Assembly (NCBI RefSeq): GCF_015711605.1
Contig: NZ_JABTEZ010000005.1
Location: 434,001-498,000, forward strand
From: Planomonospora sp. ID67723
GTDB taxonomy: Bacteria > Actinomycetota > Actinomycetes > Streptosporangiales > Streptosporangiaceae
Reading direction: 5' to 3'
DNA: 64,000 bases
Positions 33,885 through 41,548 of this stretch are shown piece by piece. Both the position numbers and the translations under genes were made by a program. How positions within the stretch are numbered: the stretch's first letter is position 1; every line of letters starts with the position of its first letter. Below the pieces are notes generated by a model. It was given only the letters and a program-made list of their open reading frames with translations, ran no database searches and was not told the origin of the DNA.

Positions 33885-35365
33885 GAGGGCTGTGAAGGCC
33901 TCGATGCGACGACCGATTGCGAAGTTTTGCCATATTTGAGCATTTTGCGAAGCCCATTGAAGATCAGTGCGGCGACCGCGAGCTCACTCAGCAGCAGGGC
34001 GTAGCCCACCGCGTTCACTCCCAGATGGGGGAAGAGCAGCAACGTGCTGACCAGCACGAGAGCTGCCAGCCCCATCTGGACGAGCGCCAGCCTGCGTGCC
34101 TGGCCACGGGACCGCAGGCCGCTGAGGTAGATCTCGATGAGGACCCGGGGCAGCACCGCGAGAGCCATCAACTGAAGCAGCAACGTACCCCGGTCGGCGA
34201 AGCCTGACCCGAAGACACGCAGGATGAGCGGGCCGGTGAGGATCGTCACGGCCACGATGGGAACGATGATCATGAATGCCCGGCGGAGGGCCCGGCGCGC
34301 GTTGGCGGCCAGGGCGTCCCGGTCGAAGGCGCCCTCGACGGTGAGAGAGGTCGCCATGTTCATCGCCAGCAGCTCGATCAGGCAGCCCAGCGTGTGGGCC
34401 ATCGAGAAGTAGCCGAACGTCACCTCGTCCACCTGGGCGGCGATCAGCACCGGGATCAGGTAGACGATCGCCAGGATCGAGAGCGTGCCCGGGTAGTCGC
34501 CGGCCAGGAAGCGGCCGATCTCCGGGAGCCGGGGCGGCGGCACCGTGGAGGCGGTCTCCCTGACGTGCCGGGGGACGACCTTCCCGAAGATGAAGATGTT
34601 GATCGGGATCAGCGCCATCGCGGCCGGGATGATCCAGGAGACGAAGATGCCGTCGTCGGGCAGCGCGTATGCCAGCCCGACCAGCATGGCCATCTTGACC
34701 AGTCCGTAGCCCAGGCTGTTGACCGGCACCCAGGTGGCCTTGCGGAGCCCGGCCAGCGTCACGTCCTGGAGGGTGAAGACCGACCAGACCAGCACCGCGG
34801 ACAGGAAGAACAACCCCGGCCCGAACCCGCCCAGGACGGCGTAGGTCGGCCCCCACCACGGCAGCGTGACCAGGAACCCGAGCGCCGCCGTCACGCCGGT
34901 GGCCCCGGCGATCGCGTAGGCCCGGACGATGAGCTCCGGGGTACGGCTCCCCGCGACCGGGATGAACCTGGCCAGTGCCCCGACGAAGCCGAGCGCGGTC
35001 AGCGAGGCGAACAGCCGCATCGCGGTGATCACGGCCTGCCCCCGGCCGAAGTCGGCCGGGTCGTACATCTGCGCGGCGAGCCACCAGTAGCCCATGCCGA
35101 GCACGGCGGTGATGGCGGTGTTGGCCATGAGCGCGTAGCCGTTGCGGAACAGCGGGTTGCGCAGGTCGCGCAGGAGCTTGCCCCGCAGTCCCGTCGCCGC
35201 CCCCTCCCGGGCCGGTCCGGGAAGGACCTCCTCGGCGGGGCCGGGGTCCCCGGCATCCCCGCGAAGGACGCCGGGCCCGGTGTTTCCGGTGCTCCCGCCG
35301 AAGATCTCGGGGCCCGCGTCCGCGAACGCGCCGTCCCGGATCGTCCGTTCGTCGAGCTCGCTCAT
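33881..35365 (-). CDS. Oligosaccharide flippase (MATE/Wzx-like)
   Basis: A 494-residue membrane protein with about 12-14 TM helices and an N-terminal Gly/Pro/acid-rich cytoplasmic tail of about 60 residues. The helices and the repeated ALGFVGALARFIPVAG-type segments fit the polysaccharide-biosynthesis flippase group that turns over lipid-linked repeat units. I take the ATG at 35365 (MSELDERTI), with GGGAGACAGGGA upstream; the open frame continues upstream but without homology. It couples to the polymerase-like gene by an ATGA overlap. Confidence 0.78.
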   Translation of the reverse strand: MSELDERTIRDGAFADAGPEIFGGSTGNTGPGVLRGDAGDPGPAEEVLPGPAREGAATGLRGKLLRDLRNPLFRNGYALMANTAITAVLGMGYWWLAAQMYDPADFGRGQAVITAMRLFASLTALGFVGALARFIPVAGSRTPELIVRAYAIAGATGVTAALGFLVTLPWWGPTYAVLGGFGPGLFFLSAVLVWSVFTLQDVTLAGLRKATWVPVNSLGYGLVKMAMLVGLAYALPDDGIFVSWIIPAAMALIPINIFIFGKVVPRHVRETASTVPPPRLPEIGRFLAGDYPGTLSILAIVYLIPVLIAAQVDEVTFGYFSMAHTLGCLIELLAMNMATSLTVEGAFDRDALAANARRALRRAFMIIVPIVAVTILTGPLILRVFGSGFADRGTLLLQLMALAVLPRVLIEIYLSGLRSRGQARRLALVQMGLAALVLVSTLLLFPHLGVNAVGYALLLSELAVAALIFNGLRKMLKYGKTSQSVVASRPSQPS

Positions 35366-35400
35366 GTCCCTGTCTCCCCCCACGCCCGCAGACGTGTCAC

Positions 35401-36204
35401 TCACGCCAGCCCACGGACCCTGCGCAAGCCGTATCGCGCACGCCTGACGACGGCGTAACCCTTCGTCAGCACGCGCTCCTTGATGTAGATCAGCGGGACC
35501 CGGTCGCCCTCGACCGCGCGGCGGAACATCGGCATCGTCGTGCTGTCGGTGACGGTCAGCCGCGGCATCGCGAGCACGTCGTGCCGGTCGGCGGCGATGG
35601 CGTTGTTCACCGCGCAGGCGGCCCAGTAGCCCGCCCGCCGCACCTCGCGGCGGACGCGCGCGCTGGAGTAGCCGTACGGGTAGGCCATGGTGGTGACCGG
35701 AGCACCGATCTTGTCTTCCAGCAGGGCCTTGTTGCGGCGCAGCTCCTGGCGGAGCTGGTCGTCGGGAAGCTGGTCGAGCTGCGGATGGCTGTGGCTGTGC
35801 CCGGCGATCTCGATGCCGCAGGAGGCGGCCTCGCGGGCCTGGTTCCAGGACAGCGTCTTGTCGAGCGGTCGGCCCGCCGCGTCCTTGCCCGCGTCGCTGA
35901 CCCACCCGCTGGTCAGGAAGACCGTGGCCGGGAAGGAGTGCCGTTCGAGCACGGGCAGGGCCTCGGAGTGGAAGTCCTCGTAGCCGTCGTCGAAGGTCAC
36001 CACGATCGGGCGCTCCGGAAGGGAGCGCCCGTTGTTGCGGTGGAGCGAGGCGACGAGGTCGGACACGGTCAGCGGCGTGAAGCCGCTCTCCTTGAGATAG
36101 GAGAGCTGATCGGCGAAGGCAGAGGGCCGTACGGCCAGCGGTTTCGTCTCTGCGGTGGGCCGGTCGGAGACCGAGTGGTACATCAGGATCGGCACGCGGA
36201 TCAT
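35401..36204 (-). CDS. Polysaccharide deacetylase family protein (NodB/CE4)
   Basis: A 267-residue CE4 enzyme. Metal and catalytic motifs are present: VTFDDGYEDF with Asp72 and Asp73, then GHSHSH with His136 and His140, and AYPYGYS (about residues 168-174). It lacks a signal peptide, so it should act inside the cell or on a lipid-linked intermediate, removing N-acetyl groups from amino-sugars. Its ATG overlaps the upstream glycosyltransferase stop by 4 bp (ATGA), and the flippase ATG is 35 bp downstream. Confidence 0.88.
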   Translation of the reverse strand: MIRVPILMYHSVSDRPTAETKPLAVRPSAFADQLSYLKESGFTPLTVSDLVASLHRNNGRSLPERPIVVTFDDGYEDFHSEALPVLERHSFPATVFLTSGWVSDAGKDAAGRPLDKTLSWNQAREAASCGIEIAGHSHSHPQLDQLPDDQLRQELRRNKALLEDKIGAPVTTMAYPYGYSSARVRREVRRAGYWAACAVNNAIAADRHDVLAMPRLTVTDSTTMPMFRRAVEGDRVPLIYIKERVLTKGYAVVRRARYGLRRVRGLA

Positions 36205-37142
36205 GACTGCCCCAGTTTCAGGCGGAGAGAGCCGACAACATAACCCCAGGTCGTCCAGGCGAGGCCGACCACGATCGCGGCGGCCCGGCCGAGGCCGGAC
36301 ACGTCACCGCGGAGCGCCTCCCCGACCCCCCGCAGCGCGCCGAGCGGCAGCGCCTTCAGTGCGTGCGCCCGCTCGCTCGCCAGGCCGTCGCCGGCGCCGA
36401 CGCTCTGGGTGACCAGTGCCTTGGACAGGCCCTCGGCGTAGCACCGGGACCGGAAGTAGGAGAACCGGGCGCGCGCGGCCGAGACCTTGTGGCCGATCAC
36501 CGCCTCCGGTTCGAACATCATCACCGCTCCCGGCATGCGCTGGGAGAGCCGGATGCAGAACTCGGTCTCCTCGCAGCCCAGGGGGCGCGGCTTGCGGCCC
36601 TGGACGCTCCGGCCGATACCGGTGTGGAAACCTCCGGTATCGGCCACGACCTCCCTGCGGAAGGCCGCGTTGCCGCCCATGACGTTGCGGATCGGCGCCC
36701 GGACCGTGGGCATTCCCTCATAGGTGCAGCCCACGGTCCAGTCGAACTCCCGCGGGAACCAGCGGGGGCGACGGCCCGTCGCCCACAGCGGTCTGGTCAG
36801 CCCGCCCACCCCCACGACGGCCGGGTCCTGGAAGCCCTCCTCCAAAGCCTCCAGCCAGCCGGGCTCCGCAACCGCGTCGTCATCGAGGTACGCCACGATG
36901 TCACCCGAGGCGGTCGCCGCACCGGTGTTCTTGCCGCCGGACAGCCCTTTCTCGTGCGTGTTCTCCACCACGATCGCGTTGGGGTACTCCCGCTTGAGCA
37001 TCAGGTGCAGGTCGGGGTTGTAGTCGACGACCAGGATGAGCTCGTGCGGCTTGCGCCGCTGGCGCTCGACCGAGGCGACGGCCTCCCGGATGTCCTCCCA
37101 GCGCTCCTCGGTGTAGACGCAGATGACGACGCTGGTCTTCAT
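36201..37142 (-). CDS. Family 2 glycosyltransferase
   Basis: A 313-residue GT2 enzyme, GT-A fold. The N-terminus begins SVVICVYTEERW; VAYLDDDAVAEPGW (about residues 88-101) carries the metal-binding DXD-type acids, and the late CEETEFCIRL (about 190) the catalytic ED motif. The C-terminal 60 residues are moderately hydrophobic and may bind the membrane. The ATG at 37142 starts 2 bp beyond the stop of the neighbouring glycosyltransferase, so they form one operon. It likely adds a sugar to the lipid-linked unit; donor unknown. Confidence 0.88.
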   Translation of the reverse strand: MKTSVVICVYTEERWEDIREAVASVERQRRKPHELILVVDYNPDLHLMLKREYPNAIVVENTHEKGLSGGKNTGAATASGDIVAYLDDDAVAEPGWLEALEEGFQDPAVVGVGGLTRPLWATGRRPRWFPREFDWTVGCTYEGMPTVRAPIRNVMGGNAAFRREVVADTGGFHTGIGRSVQGRKPRPLGCEETEFCIRLSQRMPGAVMMFEPEAVIGHKVSAARARFSYFRSRCYAEGLSKALVTQSVGAGDGLASERAHALKALPLGALRGVGEALRGDVSGLGRAAAIVVGLAWTTWGYVVGSLRLKLGQS

Positions 37143-37144
37143 GG

Positions 37145-37972
37145 CTAGGCGGCACCCTGGTCGGCTGCGGGCGTGGCGGTCTGCGGCTCGGGCAGCAGGG
37201 TGGTGGGCTTGGCACGCCATTCGCGGATGATGGTCTTCAGCACGCGGATGCCGTCGCGGACCGCGTGGAGGTTGCTCTCCCCGTGGATCCGGCAGCGCTC
37301 GTGGCTGGGCACCTCCTGGATCTTCAGGCCGGCCTTGGCGGCCCTGATGTTCATCAAGGTCTCGACCTCGAAGCCCGTGCAGTCGATGTTCAGGGCGTCG
37401 AGATGGCGGGCCCAGAAAGCGTTGTAGCCATAGCAGAGATCGCTGTACTGGGTGCCGTAGATCATGTTCACCAGGCCGGTCAGCACCTTGTTGCCGAACG
37501 TACGGGTGAAGGTCAGGTCGTCGCTGCCGCCGCCGGCCGCGTAGCGCGAGCCCTTGACGAAGTCGGCGCCGGTGACCAGCGCGCCCACGAACTGGATGAT
37601 CTCCCGGCCGTCGGTGGACCCGTCGGCGTCGATCATCACGATGATGTCGCTGGTGCAGGCGGCGAACCCGGCGGCCAGCGCGTCACCCTTGCCCTTGCCG
37701 GTCTGGGTGACCACGCGGACGTTGGGCCGCAGCCGCTTGGCGACCGCGACCGTGTCGTCCACCGAGTTGCCGTCCACCAGGACGATCTCGTCGATCCACT
37801 GCGGCAGGGTGGCGAACACGTGCGGCAGGTTCTCCGCCTCGTTCATCGCCGGGACCACAACGCTGACGGTGGGTGAGATGGCCACGTGCGGGGTGAGCGG
37901 GGTGAAGCGCTCGATGGGGGGCATCGACCTGAGCGGAGGCTTGGCGGGCTGCTTGGTGATGTCGGGACTCAT
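37145..37972 (-). CDS. Family 2 glycosyltransferase (dolichyl-phosphate mannosyltransferase-like)
   Basis: A 275-residue GT2 enzyme of the DPM1/polyprenyl-phosphate glycosyltransferase group. SVVVPAMNEAENLPHV, then VLVDGNSVDDT, and IVMIDADGSTDG (about residues 107-118) with its metal-binding DAD, are the nucleotide-sugar motifs. KIQEVPSHERCR is usual near the C-terminus. Such enzymes charge a polyprenyl phosphate. The ATG at 37972 is preferred; AAGGA lies 11 nt upstream. An in-frame ATG at 38068 is possible but would add a basic segment with no homology. Confidence 0.85.
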   Translation of the reverse strand: MSPDITKQPAKPPLRSMPPIERFTPLTPHVAISPTVSVVVPAMNEAENLPHVFATLPQWIDEIVLVDGNSVDDTVAVAKRLRPNVRVVTQTGKGKGDALAAGFAACTSDIIVMIDADGSTDGREIIQFVGALVTGADFVKGSRYAAGGGSDDLTFTRTFGNKVLTGLVNMIYGTQYSDLCYGYNAFWARHLDALNIDCTGFEVETLMNIRAAKAGLKIQEVPSHERCRIHGESNLHAVRDGIRVLKTIIREWRAKPTTLLPEPQTATPAADQGAA

Positions 37973-38136
37973 GGTGACGGATGTCCTTCCGTTCGGTCGG
38001 TCGTCGGAGACGACTGCCAGACGGACCCGGAGCCAGACGCGATCGGGACGATCGAGGGCAATGGCCAATGCGGTGAGGGATGCATGAAAGGGTCCTGGCG
38101 GCGGATGAGGTGTGATGCGGGACTACTTCGGGGGGC

Positions 38137-39261
38137 CTAACCGGCTCCCCATGGTTCCTTGACGACGGTGCTCGATTGGTTCTGCACGGAGGTGCGCATC
38201 CGGCCGAAACCTTTCAGCACACGATCGGCTAGTCGATACAGTTCAGGGCGGTCGGTCACGATCGTGCGTGCTTTGTTGACGGGTGTCCGACCCATCCAGT
38301 GAACGGCGGCCGCCGGCGACGGGCGAGAGACGCGCCCCTCGGCGACGAAAAGATCGCCGCTCTTTAGCCAGCCCTTGTATTCGCGTCCGCCCTTGCCCAT
38401 GTCGACCTGACGCAGGCCGGCGCCGGCCGCGTGCTCCGCCATGAGGAGGTGGTGCACGATGCCGGGTGAGTAGCGGGCGAACTCGATGTCATATGCGGGA
38501 AACCAGCCGACCAGAGTGTCGGCCGTGCGAAGTCCGAAATGCCCCGCGACCGGCGTGTCACCGGCGTAGACCATGGTCAGCACGCCGGCGAAGCCGGCAG
38601 ACCTCTCGGCGTGCATCTCGTCGAGCAACTGGACGATCCACGGCTGGGCGAAGCGGTCCACCCGGCCGGTGCGGCGGTACTGGTCGGACTTCCAGCGCAT
38701 GAGCTGGCGCAGGGCCCCGGTGTCGGAGGAGTCCCACTCGAAGCGGAGTCCGCCCTGCTCCCGGCCGAACTTACGCTCCTTGTATCTGACCGTCTTGTAG
38801 TTTTTGGGGGAGTTGGTGCGGACCTGCTCGACATAGGCCTCGAAACCGGCGCTGAGGTCCATGACGGGCGCGGGCCGCACATCGGTCTGGTGGGCGGCGA
38901 AGGTCGGCTGGCCCGCCACCATGTGGTCGAAGTCGAAGACCGAGAGCCTGCACGCGCGGAGCAGCGCCCGGGCGTCCAGCTTCAGGTCGGGGACCGAGAT
39001 CAGCCCGTGGCAGGTGGTGAGGAATCCGCCCAGCGGCTTGCCGATCCCGAAGCTGTGCCGCTCGTAGGGAAAGAACCCTATGATCTTGTCGGCATCCTCG
39101 ATGACGGCCACCCGGACGTAGTCCCGCAGCCGCCCCATGGCGAGGGCGAACTCCACGGACAAGAAGGGGTTGTCAAGGGCGGGATCCGCCCCCTGCAACT
39201 CCCGCCAACGAGAGATCTCGGTCTCGCCGAGGTCCCCCGGGCGAACAACACTGATGTTCAC
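38137..39261 (-). CDS. CelD/FemAB-like GNAT acyltransferase, copy 2
   Basis: A 374-residue paralogue of the protein at 26441-27523. Shared segments include the opening RPGDLG-E-WRELQ pattern, GFFP-ERH--GIGKP, the PVAGHFGLRTADTLVGWFPA core, the QVDMGKGGREYKGWLKSG catalytic-core region, and the closing GFGRMRTSVQ. GTG at 39261 is chosen because it forms a GTGA overlap with the upstream gene stop. Having two copies at opposite ends of the glycan locus suggests that two acyl or aminoacyl groups are added. Confidence 0.75.
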   Translation of the reverse strand: MNISVVRPGDLGETEISRWRELQGADPALDNPFLSVEFALAMGRLRDYVRVAVIEDADKIIGFFPYERHSFGIGKPLGGFLTTCHGLISVPDLKLDARALLRACRLSVFDFDHMVAGQPTFAAHQTDVRPAPVMDLSAGFEAYVEQVRTNSPKNYKTVRYKERKFGREQGGLRFEWDSSDTGALRQLMRWKSDQYRRTGRVDRFAQPWIVQLLDEMHAERSAGFAGVLTMVYAGDTPVAGHFGLRTADTLVGWFPAYDIEFARYSPGIVHHLLMAEHAAGAGLRQVDMGKGGREYKGWLKSGDLFVAEGRVSRPSPAAAVHWMGRTPVNKARTIVTDRPELYRLADRVLKGFGRMRTSVQNQSSTVVKEPWGAG

Positions 39262-39629
39262 CGTGACCTGGCCCCCTGTTCGGTCTGCAAGCTTCCGCTC
39301 CCCCGGTACAAAACACGCAGCACGTAGATGAAGCCGCCCAGCACTGCGACCGTCGCCACCCCGGCCCGCGGCGACCATGCGTCAAAAGAGAGCATGGCAG
39401 TGGCAAGGAGGACGTTTACAACGAGACTTGCCGCCGCCCCGACCGATAGTGCCGCAAGCGGGTCACGATCACGCAACAGTCCCATGACTGCGGCGCCGGG
39501 AACCACCAAAAGGAACATAGGGGTCAGAATCAGGCGTAACGGGGTCTCGATCTCCGCAAGTGCCAGCACGGCTCCGGAAAGGCATGCCAGAGCGAGTATC
39601 CACCTCAACGCTCTGCGGTTGGTTGACAT
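39258..39629 (-). CDS. Small membrane protein, unrecognised
   Basis: A 123-residue protein with three to four TM helices and a hydrophilic C-terminal tail. No family is recognised. Its stop overlaps the start of the acyltransferase as GTGA, so the two are translated together. It may be an anchor or partner for that enzyme. It is the first gene of this minus-strand series, after a 152-bp gap with the likely promoter. Confidence 0.65.
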   Translation of the reverse strand: MSTNRRALRWILALACLSGAVLALAEIETPLRLILTPMFLLVVPGAAVMGLLRDRDPLAALSVGAAASLVVNVLLATAMLSFDAWSPRAGVATVAVLGGFIYVLRVLYRGSGSLQTEQGARSR

Positions 39630-39754
39630 CTCTGGCTCCCGGGATGGACGAAAGGACGGCTGATCGCCACCTCATGTGACCAACCGTCCCGACGGACGTC
39701 AATGCCGACGTCTGGCATCTGTCCATGGTTTACCCGATTGCAAAGAGAAGTGAG

Positions 39755-39772
39755 CACACCTTCCAAGGTGTG
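39755..39772 (-). terminator. Inverted repeat after the sigma-factor gene, weak terminator
   Basis: CACACCTT and AAGGTGTG (8-bp arms, 2-nt spacer) lie 9 bp downstream of the sigma gene stop. A T-rich tract follows on the minus strand (TTCTCTTT). It could equally be an operator for the small membrane protein gene; evidence is only the symmetry and position. Confidence 0.4.
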
Positions 39773-39781
39773 GTCAAAAGG

Positions 39782-41377
39782 TCAAGATATCTCCGGAGCT
39801 GGGCTGGAGGTCGCGGAGGGGCTCTCCGAGGGCGGCTCGGAAGGATCAGGCGCGGGCTCCGAGGCCGTTGGCGCAGGGACTTCCCACGAGATCGCGCAGG
39901 TTGGGCCCCCTCCGTTGGACCGGAACGAGACCCGGCCCGCGCCACTCTCGGCGAGTCCGGGAAAAGTGACCCAAATCACTCCATTCGCTCCTGCCCTCAG
40001 CCGCCCTCGGGCGGGCTGGACGGTCAATCCGCCCGACGTGGTCGCCGACCATTCGATGACGGCGTTGCGCGCCGTGAGCCGGATCTGCCCGGCGCCCTGG
40101 CTGATGTCGGAGGGGCACGAGACGGCCAGCCGGGCGGGGGAGGGGCGCGAGGCGGGCGGACGGGTGGTGCGGGGGCGCGGCGAGGAGGAGCGCCGGCTGC
40201 CGGGGGCGGGTGCCGCGACCGGTGTTCCCGGGCGTGTCTCCTGCGCGGTGGGCTCCGGCGGAGGGCTCGTGTCCGGTGGCGCCGTCTCCTCCGCGGGTGC
40301 GGCATCCGACGGAGCCGGCTCGGAGGGCGGCTCGAACGTGATCGTCGCGGGGTCCGAGCCGGGCGCGGCCTCGGCCACCCCCGCGGGACCCCGGCTGAGG
40401 TCCAGCCCGGTGACCGCGATCATGCCTCCGGTGGCCGCCAGCACGCACACGGCCGCGACGATCACCGGAATGCTCCGCTTCGGTCTCCGCCGTCGCGCCG
40501 GGCGCCGGGCTCCGGAGGCTCCCGCGGGACGCCGCCCGGCCGCGGCGGGGAAGCCGGTGCGGTCGAAGGGACCACCCGCCTCGACGATGGAGGCGCGGAC
40601 CTCGTCCAGCTCGGGGTTGACGCAGGTCTCGACGACCCGCCGCCGCAGGGAGAGCGGCGGGAAGACCGCCGGCACCATGTCGAGCAGCCGCACGGCCGAG
40701 ACGTGCCGGTCCCGGCGCTCGGTGCAGACCTCGCACCGGGCGATGTGGCCGGAGAGCCGCCTGCGCAGCATCGGGGTGAGCGGCCCCTCCCACGAGTCGA
40801 CCATCGCCGACAGGTCGGGGCAGTGCGCCCGGCCGACCCGGGCGAGCACGACCGCGGCGGCGGCGTTCTCCAGGTGGTCGCGGGCACGGCCGAGCCGGGC
40901 GGCGACCTGCCGCGAGGTGAGCCCGAGCACGGCTCCGGCCTCGCCGGTGCCCAGGTCGTGCCGGAGCGAGAGTTCCAGCACCTCCCGCTCCTCGCTGCCC
41001 AGCTCGCCCAGAACCTCGTGGACCAGCGCGGCGAGCTCACGCTCCCGGGGGTCGTCGTGTCCGTCCACGACGGGCATCGGCGCCGTGCTGTGCCCGCCCC
41101 GGGACCGGGCCGCACACCGGGAGCGGACCAGCGCGTACAGCCAGGAACGCAGGCGCCCGGCCTCGTGGAGCAGGTCGGCGCGCCCGTGGGCGGTGACCAG
41201 GGCGTCGTGTACGGCCTCCGCCGCGCCGTCGCGGTCGGCCAGCAGGGAGCAGGCGTAGTCGTTGAGGCGTTCGGCGTAGGCGTCGAAGAGGCTCGCGGGC
41301 GCCTGGGTGTCGGCACGCCGGAGCGCCTCCACGAGTCGTTGTTCGTCGGCTCGGCCGACGGTCGGCCATCCGGGCAC
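39782..41377 (-). CDS. ECF sigma factor fused to a membrane-anchored anti-sigma-like region
   Basis: A 531-residue protein. Residues 10-90 hold a sigma-2-type region (ERLNDYACSLLADRDGAAEAV) and 120-175 a sigma-4 helix-turn-helix (EEREVLELSLRHDL, then LTSRQVAARLGRARDHL). It is followed by an H-x3-C-x2-C zinc motif (His211, Cys215, Cys218), the signature of zinc anti-sigma domains. One TM helix (about 303-322), a Pro/Ser/Thr-rich stalk and a roughly 85-residue extracellular beta-domain complete it. GTG 41377 is preferred: GGGAGG lies 8 nt upstream. This resembles the long, membrane-bound ECF groups of actinobacteria (ECF52-like). It suggests a sigma factor released or switched by an extracellular signal. 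Confidence 0.8.
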   Translation of the reverse strand: MPGWPTVGRADEQRLVEALRRADTQAPASLFDAYAERLNDYACSLLADRDGAAEAVHDALVTAHGRADLLHEAGRLRSWLYALVRSRCAARSRGGHSTAPMPVVDGHDDPRERELAALVHEVLGELGSEEREVLELSLRHDLGTGEAGAVLGLTSRQVAARLGRARDHLENAAAAVVLARVGRAHCPDLSAMVDSWEGPLTPMLRRRLSGHIARCEVCTERRDRHVSAVRLLDMVPAVFPPLSLRRRVVETCVNPELDEVRASIVEAGGPFDRTGFPAAAGRRPAGASGARRPARRRRPKRSIPVIVAAVCVLAATGGMIAVTGLDLSRGPAGVAEAAPGSDPATITFEPPSEPAPSDAAPAEETAPPDTSPPPEPTAQETRPGTPVAAPAPGSRRSSSPRPRTTRPPASRPSPARLAVSCPSDISQGAGQIRLTARNAVIEWSATTSGGLTVQPARGRLRAGANGVIWVTFPGLAESGAGRVSFRSNGGGPTCAISWEVPAPTASEPAPDPSEPPSESPSATSSPAPEIS

Positions 41378-41503
41378 GGATTTTTCCTCCCGCGGTACGG
41401 GTTCGTTCACGGGCCACGCCCGAGACCCCACACGCGTAGGACGTCACCCGTTCGTGGGGGGTTGTCCTGGTATGCCGACCTGGCATGAGCTGGGGAAACT
41501 GAA

Positions 41504-41532
41504 ACGGCTGGTGCCTCTGGGGCACCAGCCGT
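41504..41532 (-). terminator. Terminator after the VWA gene
   Basis: A 12-bp stem, ACGGCTGGTGCC with GGCACCAGCCGT, and a 5-nt loop, lying 17 bp after the stop of the minus-strand VWA gene. The minus-strand transcript continues TTTCAGTTTCCCC. It separates that gene from the sigma-factor gene. Confidence 0.85.
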
Positions 41533-41548
41533 ACAGCGGGAAGGAAGA

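Noticed and set aside
39755-39772. Inverted repeat as a certain operator for the small membrane protein
   Set aside because: It fits equally well as the end-hairpin of the sigma-factor gene; kept only as a weak terminator call.
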